A stretch of 64,000 nucleotides of DNA from Streptomyces longhuiensis (GTDB lineage Bacteria > Actinomycetota > Actinomycetes > Streptomycetales > Streptomycetaceae), in assembly GCF_020616555.1 (NCBI RefSeq), contig NZ_CP085173.1, positions 7,704,001 to 7,768,000 of the forward strand, in the 5' to 3' direction. The translations under genes and the position numbers were made by a program. The notes beneath the pieces were generated by a model, which saw only the letters and a program-made list of their open reading frames with translations, did no database searches and had not been told where the DNA came from. Each line of letters opens with the position of its first letter. The stretch's first letter is position 1. This document shows positions 41,686 through 52,042 of this stretch, one piece after another.

Positions 41686-42822
41686 ATGGCAGTGGCAGGG
41701 ATGGCGAACAGCGGCCCGCTCGCCGGGGTGCGCGTGGTCGAACTGGCGGGCATCGGCCCGGGCCCGTTCGCCGCGATGCTCCTCGCCGACCTGGGTGCCG
41801 ATGTCGTGCGCGTGGACCGCCCCGGCGGCGCCGGGCTCGCGATCGACCCCGCGTACGACATCACCAACCGCAACAAACGCTCCGTGATCATCGACCTCAA
41901 GGCGGAGGACGGCGCCGCGCGCGTCCTCGACCTCGTCGCCAAGGCGGACGTCCTCATCGAGGGCTACCGTCCCGGGGTCGCCGAGCGCCTGGGCGTCGGC
42001 CCCGACACGTGTCACGCCCGCAACCCGCGCCTCGTCTACGGACGCATGACCGGCTGGGGCCAGGAAGGCCCCCTCGCGCAGCGCGCCGGGCACGACATCG
42101 CGTACATCGCCCTCACCGGCACCCTCGGCATGATCGGCAAGCCGGACGAGCCGCCGACCGTCCCCGCGAACCTCGTCGGTGACTTCGCGGGCGGCTCGCT
42201 CTACCTCGTCGTCGGCATCCTCGCCGCTCTCCACCACGCGCGTGACACCGGCGCGGGCCAGGTCGTGGACGCCGCGATCGTCGACGGCGCCTCGCACCTC
42301 GCCGCGATGATCCACGGCATGGTCGCGGCCGGCGGCTGGCAGGACCGGCGCGGCAGCAACCTCCTCGACGGCGGCTGCCCCTTCTACGGGACGTACGAGA
42401 CCTCCGACGGCCAGTACATGGCGGTCGGCGCTCTTGAGCAGCAGTTCTACGACGAGTTCATCGCGCTCCTCGGCATCGGGGACACGGCGCCCGCCCGCAA
42501 GGACCTCGCCCGCTGGGGCGAGCTGCGCGACGCCGTCGCCGCCCGCTTCAAGACCCGTACCCGCGAGGAGTGGACGACCGTGTTCGAGGGATCCGACGCG
42601 TGCGTGGCGCCGGTCCTGTCCCTGCGCGAGGCGCCCGGCCACCCCCATCTGGCCGCGCGCGGCACCTTCACCGAATACGGCGGCATCACCCAGCCCGCCC
42701 CCGCACCCCGCTTCTCCGCGACCCCCACCGCTGTCCGCGGCGGCCCCGCGCAGCCGGGCGCCGACACCGCCGGCGTGGCCCGCGACTGGGACGTACCGAG
42801 CCTGACGAAGGAAGAGAACTGA
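41686..42822 (+). CDS. alpha-methylacyl-CoA racemase / CaiB-BaiF family
   Basis: This 378-residue enzyme is probably an alpha-methylacyl-CoA racemase. The conserved opening VRVVELAGIGPGPFAAMLLADLGADV (read in parts) is present. The residues equivalent to the mycobacterial MCR catalytic His126, Asp156 and Glu241 can be placed at His136 (RAGHD), Asp166 (VGDFAGG) and Glu251 (ALEQQFY), with identical spacing. It would epimerise (R)-2-methylacyl-CoA to the (S) form used by acyl-CoA dehydrogenase. The start is ATG 41686 after GGGGG; ATG 41701 is possible. Its stop overlaps the next ATG (TGATG). It is the first gene of a five-gene operon. Confidence 0.88.
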   Translation: MAVAGMANSGPLAGVRVVELAGIGPGPFAAMLLADLGADVVRVDRPGGAGLAIDPAYDITNRNKRSVIIDLKAEDGAARVLDLVAKADVLIEGYRPGVAERLGVGPDTCHARNPRLVYGRMTGWGQEGPLAQRAGHDIAYIALTGTLGMIGKPDEPPTVPANLVGDFAGGSLYLVVGILAALHHARDTGAGQVVDAAIVDGASHLAAMIHGMVAAGGWQDRRGSNLLDGGCPFYGTYETSDGQYMAVGALEQQFYDEFIALLGIGDTAPARKDLARWGELRDAVAARFKTRTREEWTTVFEGSDACVAPVLSLREAPGHPHLAARGTFTEYGGITQPAPAPRFSATPTAVRGGPAQPGADTAGVARDWDVPSLTKEEN

Positions 42823-43847
42823 TGGAGCTGTCCGCCCCCCTCGCCTACGCAGCCGACCCCCGGCAGGCGGCCGACGACGCCGCCGCGCTCGAGTCGGCGG
42901 GCCTCGACGCCGTCTGGGTCGCGGAGGCCTACGGCTTCGACTCGCCCACGATCATGGGCTATCTCGCCGCCCGCACCGAGCGCATGAAGATCGGCGCCGC
43001 GATCCTCAACGTCTACTCGCGCACCCCCGCCCTCATCGCCCAGACCGCCGCCGGACTCGACGCGGTCTCCGGAGGCCGCGCCGTCATCGGTCTGGGCGCG
43101 TCGGGTCCGCAGGTCGTCGAGGGCTGGCACGGCAAGGCGTACGACAAGCCCCTCGGCCGTACCCGCGAGACCATCGAGCTGACCCGGCGCATCCTGCGCC
43201 GCGAGGTCATCGACCACCACGGCATCACGGACATGCCGCTGCCCCCGGAGAAGGGCGGCAGGCTCGGGAAGCCCCTGAAGATGCTCTCCAAGCCCGTGCG
43301 CCCCGAAGTCCCGCTGTACGTCGCCTCGTTGGGTCCGGCCAACGTCCGGATGACTGCCGAGATCGCCGACGGCTGGCTACCCACCCTCTTCATCCCCGAG
43401 AAGGCCCACCAGGTGTGGGGCACCCCGCTCGCCGAGGGCGCCGCCAAGCGCGCCCCCGAGCTCGGACCGCTCCAGGTCGTCGCCGGCGGCCTGCTCGCCA
43501 TCGGCGAGGACGCGGCGGCCGCGCGCGACCTCGCCCGCCCCAACATCGCCCTCTACGTGGGCGGCATGGGCGCCGTCGGCAAGAACTTCTACAACGACCT
43601 CGCCGTGGCCTACGGCTACGAGAAGGAGGCCAAGCTCATCCAGGAGCTCTACCTCTCCGGGAAGAAGAAGGAGGCGGAGGCCGCCGTCCCGGACGAGTTC
43701 TGCGAGCTCATGAGCCTGTGCGGGCCCGAGAGCTACGTACGTGAGCGTGTCGAGGCCTTCCGCGCCGCGGGCGTCACCATGCTGAACGTCATCCCGGTCG
43801 GTCCCGAGCCCGCCCGGCTGGTCGAGACCGTCAAGAACTGGCTGTAG
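42822..43847 (+). CDS. LLM-class F420-dependent oxidoreductase
   Basis: This 341-residue TIM-barrel oxidoreductase of the luciferase-like monooxygenase group, F420-type, shows [23 protein letters not shown] and [29 protein letters not shown] (read in parts), then [15 protein letters not shown]. It transfers hydride to or from coenzyme F420. It is translationally coupled to the racemase gene by a one-base overlap, so a step on the same branched acyl-CoA or an associated aldehyde/alcohol is likely, but the substrate is unknown. Confidence 0.88.
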   Translation: MELSAPLAYAADPRQAADDAAALESAGLDAVWVAEAYGFDSPTIMGYLAARTERMKIGAAILNVYSRTPALIAQTAAGLDAVSGGRAVIGLGASGPQVVEGWHGKAYDKPLGRTRETIELTRRILRREVIDHHGITDMPLPPEKGGRLGKPLKMLSKPVRPEVPLYVASLGPANVRMTAEIADGWLPTLFIPEKAHQVWGTPLAEGAAKRAPELGPLQVVAGGLLAIGEDAAAARDLARPNIALYVGGMGAVGKNFYNDLAVAYGYEKEAKLIQELYLSGKKKEAEAAVPDEFCELMSLCGPESYVRERVEAFRAAGVTMLNVIPVGPEPARLVETVKNWL

Positions 43848-43861
43848 GGGAGGGCACCACG

Positions 43862-45010
43862 ATGGCAATGGAACGGCAGATCTTCACCGAGGAGCACGAC
43901 GCGTTCCGCGAGACGGTGCGCACCTTCCTCGCCAAGGAGGTCACCCCGCACTACGAGCAGTGGGAGAAGGACGGCATCGTCTCGCGCGAGGCCTGGCTCG
44001 CGGCCGGACGCCAGGGCCTGCTCGGGCTCGCCGTGCCCGAGGAGTACGGGGGCGGCGGCAACGCCGACTTCCGCTACAGCGCCGTCATCGCCGAGGAGTT
44101 CACGCGCGCGGGAGCCGCCGGCCTCGCGATCGGTCTCCACAACGACATCATCGGGCCGTATCTGACCTCACTCGCCACGGACGAGCAGAAGCGCCGCTGG
44201 CTTCCCGGATTCTGCGACGGCTCGCTGATCACCGCCATCGCGATGACCGAGCCGGGTGCCGGATCCGACCTCCAGGGCATCCGCACCTCGGCCGAGGACC
44301 GCGGCGACCACTGGGTGCTCAACGGCTCCAAGACGTTCATCTCGAACGGGATCCTCGCCGACCTCGTGATCGTCGTCGCCAAGACGACGCCCGACGGCGG
44401 CGCCCACGGCCTGTCCCTCCTGGTCGTCGAGCGCGGTATGGAGGGCTTCGAGCGCGGCCGCAACCTCGACAAGATCGGCCAGAAGTCCCAGGACACGGCC
44501 GAGCTCTTCTTCAACGACGTACGCGTTCCGAAGGAGAATCTCCTCGGCGAGCTCAACGGCGCCTTCGTCCACCTGATGACGAACCTCGCGCAGGAGCGCA
44601 TGGGCATCGCCGTCGCCGGGATCGCCGCCGCGGAGCACCTCCTGGAGATCACCACGACCTACGTCAAGGAGCGCGAGGCCTTCGGCCGGCCGCTCGCCAA
44701 GCTCCAGCACATCCGGTTCGAGATAGCCGAGATGGCGACCGAGTGCGCCGTCACCCGGACCTTCCTGGACCGCTGCATCGTCGACCACTCGAACGGCGAA
44801 CTCGACGCGGTGCACGCCTCGATGGCCAAGTGGTGGGCCACCGAGCTCCAGAAGCGCGTGGCGGACCGCTGCCTCCAGCTCCACGGCGGCTACGGCTACA
44901 TGACGGAGTACCGCGTCGCCAAGGCCTTCACCGACGGACGCATCCAGACGATCTACGGCGGCACGACCGAGATCATGAAGGAGATCATCGGGCGCTCCCT
45001 GCTCGGCTGA
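43862..45010 (+). CDS. acyl-CoA dehydrogenase
   Basis: This 382-residue FAD enzyme catalyses the first oxidation of beta-oxidation. Signatures are [50 protein letters not shown] and the C-terminal [12 protein letters not shown] with catalytic Glu370 in [11 protein letters not shown]. The start has GGGGAGGG upstream, 14 nt after the LLM gene. With the racemase next door it may prefer 2-methyl-branched substrates. Confidence 0.92.
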   Translation: MAMERQIFTEEHDAFRETVRTFLAKEVTPHYEQWEKDGIVSREAWLAAGRQGLLGLAVPEEYGGGGNADFRYSAVIAEEFTRAGAAGLAIGLHNDIIGPYLTSLATDEQKRRWLPGFCDGSLITAIAMTEPGAGSDLQGIRTSAEDRGDHWVLNGSKTFISNGILADLVIVVAKTTPDGGAHGLSLLVVERGMEGFERGRNLDKIGQKSQDTAELFFNDVRVPKENLLGELNGAFVHLMTNLAQERMGIAVAGIAAAEHLLEITTTYVKEREAFGRPLAKLQHIRFEIAEMATECAVTRTFLDRCIVDHSNGELDAVHASMAKWWATELQKRVADRCLQLHGGYGYMTEYRVAKAFTDGRIQTIYGGTTEIMKEIIGRSLLG

Positions 45011-45078
45011 CCCCCCCACCGACCTCCCGGCCCGGCCCACCCTCGTCGCCCGGCCCACCCTCATTGAAAGGCAAGCGA

Positions 45079-46293
<1,215 letters not shown>

Positions 46294-46331
46294 CCGTCCT
46301 TTCCCGCACTGGCATCTACGGAGCAGCAGCA

Positions 46332-48512
46332 ATGACAGCACTTTCGGCGAGTACCACCATCCGCTGGGAACAGGACGAGACCGGCATCGTCACGCTCGTC
46401 CTCGACGACCCCAACCAGTCCGCGAACACGATGAACCAGGCGTTCAAGGACTCCATCGCCGCGATCGCCGACCGCGCCGAGGCCGAGAAGGACTCGATCC
46501 GCGGCATCATCTACACCTCCGCCAAGAAGACGTTCTTCGCCGGCGGTGACCTCAAGGACATGATGAAGGCCGGCCCCGAGAACGCCCAGCAGGCGTTCGA
46601 GACCGGCACCGGCATCAAGAACTCCCTGCGCCGCATCGAGACGCTCGGCAAGCCCGTCGTCGCGGCGATCAACGGCGCGGCCCTGGGCGGCGGTTACGAG
46701 ATCGCGCTGGCCTCCCACCACCGCATCGCCCTCGACGCGCCCGGCTCCAAGATCGGCCTCCCGGAGGTCACGCTCGGCCTGCTCCCCGCGGGCGGCGGCG
46801 TGACCCGCACCGTACGCCTCATGGGCATCACCGACGCCCTGCTGAAGGTGCTCCTCCAGGGCACCCAGTACACCCCGACGCGCGCCCTGGAGAACGGCCT
46901 CGTCCACGAAGTGGCGGCCACCCCCGAGGAGATGCTCGCCCAGGCGCGCGCCTTCATCGACGCCAACCCCGAGTCGCAGCAGCCCTGGGACAAGCCCGGC
47001 TACCGCATCCCGGGCGGCACCCCGGCCAACCCGAAGTTCGCGGCGAACCTGCCCGCCTTCCCGGCCAACCTCAAGAAGCAGCTGAACGGCGCCCCCTACC
47101 CGGCCCCGCGCAACATCCTCGCCGCGGCCGTCGAGGGCTCCCAGGTCGACTTCGAGACGGCCCTGGTCATCGAGGCGCGCTACTTCACCGAGCTCGTCAC
47201 CGGCCAGACCGCGAAGAACATGATCCAGGCGTTCTTCTTCGACCTCCAGGCCGTCAACTCCGGCGCGAACCGCCCCAAGGGCATCGAGAAGCGCACCGTC
47301 CGCAAGGTCGCCGTCCTCGGCGCCGGCATGATGGGCGCGGGCATCGCCTACTCGTGTGCCCGCGCGGGCATCGAGGTCGTCCTCAAGGACGTGACCGCCG
47401 ACGCCGCCGCCCGGGGCAAGGGCTACTCCGAGAAGCTCTGCGCCAAGGCCGTCTCCCGCGGCCGTACCACGCAGGAGAAGGCGGACGCGCTCCTCGCCCG
47501 CATCACGCCCACCGCCGAACCGCAGGACCTCGCGGGCTGCGACGCCGTGATCGAGGCCGTCTTCGAGGACCCGGCGCTCAAGCACAAGGTCTTCAAGGAG
47601 ATCCAGCACGTCGTCGAGCCCGACGCGCTGCTGTGCTCCAACACCTCGACCCTGCCGATCACCCTCCTCGCCGAGGGCGTCGAGCGGCCCGTCGACTTCA
47701 TCGGGCTGCACTTCTTCTCGCCCGTCGACAAGATGCCGCTCGTCGAGATCATCAAGGGCGAGCAGAGCGGCGACGAGGCGCTCGCCCGCGCCTTCGACCT
47801 GGTCCGCCAGATCAACAAGACCCCGATCGTCGTGAACGACTCGCGCGGGTTCTTCACCTCGCGCGTGATCGGGCACTTCATCAACGAGGGCGTCGCGATG
47901 GTCGCCGAGGGCATCGAGCCCGCCTCCGTCGAGCAGGCCGCGGCCCAGGCCGGCTACCCGGCCAAGGTCCTGTCCCTCATGGACGAGCTGACGCTGACCC
48001 TGCCCCGCAAGATCCGTAACGAGACGAAGCGGGCCGTGGAGGAGGCGGGCGGCACTTGGGCCGGCCACCCCTCGGACGTCGTCATCGACCGCATGGTCGA
48101 GGAGTTCGACCGTCCCGGGCGCAGCGGCGGCGCGGGCTTCTACGAGTACGTGGACGGCAAGCGCGCCGGCCTGTGGCCGGGCCTGCGTGAGCACTTCACC
48201 AAGCCCGGGTACGAGATCCCGTTCGAGGACATGCAGGAGCGCATGCTCTTCTCCGAGGCGCTCGACACGGTGCGCCTCCTGGAGGAGGGCGTCCTGACCT
48301 CGGTCGCCGACGCCAACATCGGCTCCATCTTCGGCATCGGCTTCCCGGGCTGGACCGGCGGAGTCCTGCAGTACATCAACGGTTACGAAGGTGGCCTGCC
48401 CGGCTTCGTGGCCCGCTCGCGCGAGCTCGCCGAGCGCTACGGCGAGCGGTTCCGGCCGACCGCGCTGCTCGTCGAGAAGGCCGAGAAGGGCGAGACCTTC
48501 ACCGACGCCTGA
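46332..48512 (+). CDS. fadB: fatty-acid oxidation multifunctional protein (enoyl-CoA hydratase / 3-hydroxyacyl-CoA dehydrogenase)
   Basis: This is a 726-residue two-part enzyme. The crotonase domain covers 1-190, with the hydratase glutamates Glu123 (GGGYEIALA) and Glu145 (GLPEVTLGLLP) and oxyanion-hole segment FFAGGDLKDM. The NAD-dependent 3-hydroxyacyl-CoA dehydrogenase covers about 325-720, with GAGMMGAG (330-337) and catalytic His460 (GLHFFSPVDKMPL). ATG 46332 lies 38 nt after fadA. A 16-bp hairpin ends the operon inside the 3' end of the convergent MerR gene. Confidence 0.94.
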   Translation: MTALSASTTIRWEQDETGIVTLVLDDPNQSANTMNQAFKDSIAAIADRAEAEKDSIRGIIYTSAKKTFFAGGDLKDMMKAGPENAQQAFETGTGIKNSLRRIETLGKPVVAAINGAALGGGYEIALASHHRIALDAPGSKIGLPEVTLGLLPAGGGVTRTVRLMGITDALLKVLLQGTQYTPTRALENGLVHEVAATPEEMLAQARAFIDANPESQQPWDKPGYRIPGGTPANPKFAANLPAFPANLKKQLNGAPYPAPRNILAAAVEGSQVDFETALVIEARYFTELVTGQTAKNMIQAFFFDLQAVNSGANRPKGIEKRTVRKVAVLGAGMMGAGIAYSCARAGIEVVLKDVTADAAARGKGYSEKLCAKAVSRGRTTQEKADALLARITPTAEPQDLAGCDAVIEAVFEDPALKHKVFKEIQHVVEPDALLCSNTSTLPITLLAEGVERPVDFIGLHFFSPVDKMPLVEIIKGEQSGDEALARAFDLVRQINKTPIVVNDSRGFFTSRVIGHFINEGVAMVAEGIEPASVEQAAAQAGYPAKVLSLMDELTLTLPRKIRNETKRAVEEAGGTWAGHPSDVVIDRMVEEFDRPGRSGGAGFYEYVDGKRAGLWPGLREHFTKPGYEIPFEDMQERMLFSEALDTVRLLEEGVLTSVADANIGSIFGIGFPGWTGGVLQYINGYEGGLPGFVARSRELAERYGERFRPTALLVEKAEKGETFTDA

Positions 48513-48522
48513 CCGTCACGGG

Positions 48523-48557
48523 GTTCCGCGCCGGGGGCTCAGCCCTCGGCGCGGAAC
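48523..48557. terminator. 16-bp hairpin shared by fadB and MerR gene
   Basis: GTTCCGCGCCG (48523-48533) pairs with CGGCGCGGAAC (48547-48557). The middle GGGC-TCA-GCCC extends the stem, leaving a 3-nt loop and one G-U pair. The right arm lies inside the last codons of the MerR gene, whose stop is in the loop. Confidence 0.82.
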
Positions 48558-49270
48558 GCCTCCCGCAGCTGCTCCTTGAGCGACCGCTGGAAGGCGGTCA
48601 CCAGGGCCTGCACCACCATCGGCTGCATATGGGCCGACAGCGACTTCATCGCCGCCACGTGCTCCGGGTCCGATTCCTGCTCCCGGTAGGGCCCCCACAC
48701 CTCATCGCGGAACAGCCGTGTCAGCTCCTGCGCGGCGTCCCGCGTGTGCTTCATGAGGACGGTGCGCGCCGCGAGGATCGTCTCGTGCGCGATCGGCACC
48801 CCGAGCAGTTCCACCCCGAGCCGCAGCAGACCGGGGTCCACGCGGAAACTGTCGCTCTCCTCCAGGTACGCGACGACGCCCATCGCGGCGAGCCGGTCCA
48901 GATCCTCCCCGGACAGGGCCCGCCCCGCCCGGCGCTCCAGCTCGGCGCGCGTGACGTCCTCCGCCGCGTCCGGGGCCCAGGTCGCGACCAGGGCGCGGTG
49001 GATCGCCAGATCGTCGGCGCTCAGGTCCGTCGGCAGCTGCTCCAGATACCGCTCGATCGCGGAGAGTGTCATGCCCTGGTGCTGGAGCTCCTCGATCAGC
49101 GCGAGCCGGGAGAGGTGGTCCCGGCCGTAGTGGCCGACCCGGCGCGGCCCGATCACGGGCGGCGGGAGCAGGCCCTTCGTGCTGTAGAAGCGGATCGTAC
49201 GGACGGTGACGCCCGCGCGCGCGGCCAGTTCGTCGACCGTGAGCGTCGGCTCCTCGGTGTCCGTCGTCAT
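48539..49270 (-). CDS. MerR-family transcriptional regulator
   Basis: This 243-residue regulator has an N-terminal winged helix at about 9-78: LTVDELAARAGVTVRTIRFY, RVGHYGRDHLSRLALIEEL. A C-terminal domain of about 160 residues follows without a metal-binding Cys pattern, so an organic ligand is likely. It lies convergent to the fad operon. Its own promoter region has a dyad inside a 19-bp spacer, and the fad promoter shares a TGTGTCA element, so control of the acyl-CoA operon is inferred. The start ATG is at 49270. Confidence 0.87.
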   Translation of the reverse strand: MTTDTEEPTLTVDELAARAGVTVRTIRFYSTKGLLPPPVIGPRRVGHYGRDHLSRLALIEELQHQGMTLSAIERYLEQLPTDLSADDLAIHRALVATWAPDAAEDVTRAELERRAGRALSGEDLDRLAAMGVVAYLEESDSFRVDPGLLRLGVELLGVPIAHETILAARTVLMKHTRDAAQELTRLFRDEVWGPYREQESDPEHVAAMKSLSAHMQPMVVQALVTAFQRSLKEQLREAFRAEG

Positions 49271-49329
49271 GCTGCGCCTCGCTTCTCGGTTCCCGCGTAG
49301 TGCCGTGCTCCGGCTCCACGCCCGGTAGG

Positions 49330-49364
49330 TTCAACAGTATTGCTGACACACCAATGTTGTGAAA
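49330..49364 (-). promoter_or_regulatory. MerR-type promoter with 19-bp spacer and dyad
   Basis: On the minus strand, TTTCAC (49364-49359) and TACTGT (49339-49334) are 19 nt apart, the long spacer typical of MerR-regulated promoters. An imperfect dyad, TTCAACAGTATTG (49330-49342) against CAATGTTGTGAA (49352-49363), spans it. The rest of the 345-bp gap to the permease gene shows no gene. Confidence 0.55.
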
Positions 49365-49615
49365 GCGCGGTTCGGCCGAAAAGGCGGACGCGCAGGGGGC
49401 GTTCAGGAATCAGTGAGTGCTTATACGCCTCGCCGAACCCGCTGTACAGAGGCTGATCATCATGTGAGAAGTGCCGCTATGTGATCTCCGCCACCGCGTG
49501 CCGCTCGCCTCGTGGGGGAAGGTGCACAGTCGGTCCGCGCCATGTCAGGAATGTCGCGGGCCGCAGCACATCCGGACCCCGGAGCGATCCGGGCACCACA
49601 GAGGGATCCCCCCAC

Positions 49616-51088
49616 GTGAGCAAGGAAGCCGCCAACACGGCTCTGGACGCATCCCGCACAGATGCGTCCCAGGCGCCCGCCGACGCGGGTGACGCCGGCT
49701 ACAGCAAGGACCTCAAGGCCCGTCACGTCAACATGATCGCGATCGGTGGCGCGATCGGTACCGGACTGTTCCTCGGAGCGGGCGGCCGCCTCCACTCGGC
49801 GGGCCCCGCACTCGCCGTCGCGTACCTCGTCTGCGGAGTCTTCGCGTACCTGGTCGTGCGCGCCCTCGGTGAGATGGTCGTGTACCGGCCGTCCTCCGGT
49901 TCCTTCGTGTCGTACGCGCGCGAGTTCCTCGGCGAGAAGGGCGCCTACGTCGCCGGCTGGATGTACTTCCTGAACTGGTCGATGACAGGCATCGCGGACA
50001 TCACCGCGATCGCCCTGTACACCCAGTACTGGAGTGCCTTCACGACGATCCCGCAGTGGGTCCTCGCACTGATCGCCCTCGCGGTCGTGCTCGGCGTGAA
50101 CCTGATCTCGGTGAAGTACTTCGGCGAGATGGAGTTCTGGTTCGCGATCATCAAGGTGGCCACGCTCGTCGCCTTCCTGTTCGTGGGCATCTTCCTGGTC
50201 GCCACCCAGCACCCGATCGACGGCCAGACCCCGGGCCTGAGCATGATCACGGACCACGGTGGATTCATGCCGGGCGGCACCATGTCGGTGGTCCTCGTCA
50301 TGCAGGGTGTCGTCTTCGCGTACGCCGCCCTGGAGCTGGTGGGTGTCGCGGCGGGCGAGACCGCCGACCCGCAGAAGGTCGTCCCGCGCGCGGTGAACTC
50401 GATCATGTGGCGCGTCGGCCTGTTCTACTGCGGCTCGGTGCTGCTCCTCGCGCTGCTGCTGCCGTCCTCGGTCTACTCGTCGAACGAGAGCCCGTTCGTC
50501 ACGCTGTTCAGCAAGCTGGGCGTCGGCGGCATCGGCGACATCATGAACCTGGTCGTGCTCACCGCGGCCATGTCCAGCCTCAACTCCGGCCTCTACTCCA
50601 CGGGCCGCATCCTGCGCTCCATGGCGATGTCGGGCTCCGCGCCGAAGTTCACCGCCCGCATGAACCGCAGCCAGGTGCCGTATGGCGGCATCCTGCTCAC
50701 CGCCGGTGTCGGCGTCCTGGGCGTGGGCCTGAACTACCTCCTCCCGCACGACGCCTTCGAGATCGTCATCGAGGTCTCCTCGATCGGCATCATCGGCACC
50801 TGGGTCATGATCATGGTCGCCCACCTGGCCTTCGTCCGGCGGGCCAAGCAGGGCCTGATCAAGCGGCCGTCGTTCCGCCTGCCCTGGTCCCCGGTCACCG
50901 AGATCGTCACGATCGTCTTCCTGCTGCTCGTGCTCGGCCTCATGTGGAACGACCCGGACACGGGCCGCAAGACCCTGATGCTGATCCCGGTCATCGCGGT
51001 CCTGCTCGTCGCCGGCTGGTTCGCCGCCCGCCGCCGCATCCAGCGCGAGGCAACCCAGGAACTGACCAAGCTGACCGACGGCGAGTAA
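49616..51088 (+). CDS. amino-acid permease (APC family, L-asparagine/GABA permease-like)
   Basis: This 490-residue membrane transporter has 12 predicted helices. The APC signature KDLKARHVNMIAIGGAIGTGLFLGAG (about 29-54, read in parts) is followed by ALGEMVVYRPSSGSFVSYAREFLG. It is most like AnsP/CycA-type proton symporters for neutral amino acids; the exact substrate is not readable. GTG 49616 gives the family N-terminus; the open frame upstream is leader. It is a single gene. Confidence 0.9.
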   Translation: MSKEAANTALDASRTDASQAPADAGDAGYSKDLKARHVNMIAIGGAIGTGLFLGAGGRLHSAGPALAVAYLVCGVFAYLVVRALGEMVVYRPSSGSFVSYAREFLGEKGAYVAGWMYFLNWSMTGIADITAIALYTQYWSAFTTIPQWVLALIALAVVLGVNLISVKYFGEMEFWFAIIKVATLVAFLFVGIFLVATQHPIDGQTPGLSMITDHGGFMPGGTMSVVLVMQGVVFAYAALELVGVAAGETADPQKVVPRAVNSIMWRVGLFYCGSVLLLALLLPSSVYSSNESPFVTLFSKLGVGGIGDIMNLVVLTAAMSSLNSGLYSTGRILRSMAMSGSAPKFTARMNRSQVPYGGILLTAGVGVLGVGLNYLLPHDAFEIVIEVSSIGIIGTWVMIMVAHLAFVRRAKQGLIKRPSFRLPWSPVTEIVTIVFLLLVLGLMWNDPDTGRKTLMLIPVIAVLLVAGWFAARRRIQREATQELTKLTDGE

Positions 51089-51129
51089 CGCCGCCCCCCA
51101 CTGTCAGTGGCAGCTCCTACGGTGGCGTC

Positions 51130-51642
51130 ATGTCGGAGATCGCGTATGTCCGAGGTGACGCCACCTTGCCGTTGGGCGAGGTGACGCGCATCGTCACGCA
51201 TGTCTGCAACGACATCGGTGGCCGGGGCAAGGGCTTCGTCCTCGCGCTGTCCCGGCGCCGGCCGGAGCCCGAGGCCGCGTACCGCCGCTGGCACCGCGAG
51301 CGAGCGAAGAACGACTTCGGCCTCGGCGCAGTCCAGTACGTCCAGGTCGAACGCCACCTGTGGATCGCGCACATGATCGGGCAGCGCGGCACGCGCACGG
51401 GCGGTAAGGGTGTACCCGTCCGCTACGAGGCGATGGACGCCGGCCTCACCGACATCGCGGCCAAGGCGGCCGAGCTGGGCGCCTCCGTGCACATGCCGCG
51501 CATCGGATGCGGTCTCGCGGGCGGGAAGTGGTCGCGGGTCGAACCACTGATATCCGACCGGCTCGTGGCCCGCGGCATCGCGGTGACGGTGTACGACCAC
51601 CGGGACCGAGCCGTACGTTGCGAGGCGGTGGTGGTCGGGTAG
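51130..51642 (+). CDS. macro-domain protein (ADP-ribose binding/hydrolysing)
   Basis: This 170-residue stand-alone macro domain has IAYVRGDATLP, VTHVCNDIGGRGKGFVLALSRR and HMPRIGCGLAGGKW, the ADP-ribose loops of the ALC1/TARG1-like or Appr-1''-p processing group. It may remove ADP-ribose from proteins or nucleic acids, or hydrolyse ADP-ribose phosphates. ATG 51130 has no Shine-Dalgarno sequence, and TACGGT ends 6 nt upstream (leaderless candidate). A CCACTG-T-CAGTGG dyad lies at 51098-51110. Confidence 0.87.
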   Translation: MSEIAYVRGDATLPLGEVTRIVTHVCNDIGGRGKGFVLALSRRRPEPEAAYRRWHRERAKNDFGLGAVQYVQVERHLWIAHMIGQRGTRTGGKGVPVRYEAMDAGLTDIAAKAAELGASVHMPRIGCGLAGGKWSRVEPLISDRLVARGIAVTVYDHRDRAVRCEAVVVG

Positions 51643-52042
51643 GCCCAAGGCATGGCCCTCGTACCCCTGCCCCTGGAATTCCACCTCAAGGTGGGTCAAG
51701 TCGGCGCATCGGTCGCCCTGTTCGCGGTCGGTGTCCTCGGCCGGGCGCGGCGGTGGGCCGGAGCGCCGGGCACGGCGGCCCCTGGGTGCGAGCAACCGCC
51801 TCAGCCTTGCCAGTGCACCCCCGTCCGGCCCAGTGCGGACCTCACCGGCGTGCCGCGCGGCCCGGTCGCCGCCGCCGAGGCGGACCTGCGCACCTGTGTC
51901 TCGGAGCTCGCGTCCGACCTGGCGTCCCGGTTGGGCAGCGAGTCGCAGGGCAGGGGCGGCATGGCATACCCCTGACCGGTACCACCTGGCCCCGCGGTCG
52001 CATACTGGATCACGTATCACCCGGGAATCGCTGGGGAGCCGT
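51643..52042. other. 400-bp region without a supported gene
   Basis: Open frames on both strands here (for example a 107-codon one at 51652-51975) have no recognisable domain and compositions like antisense or shadow frames. The last 25 bases carry the GGGGAG ribosome-binding site of the next gene. It could hold the promoter of that gene or a small unrecognised gene. Confidence 0.5.

Noticed and set aside
51652..51975. 107-codon open frame as a small gene
   Set aside because: Composition shifts from hydrophobic to Pro/Gly/Cys-rich with no domain, and no ribosome-binding site; not supported.
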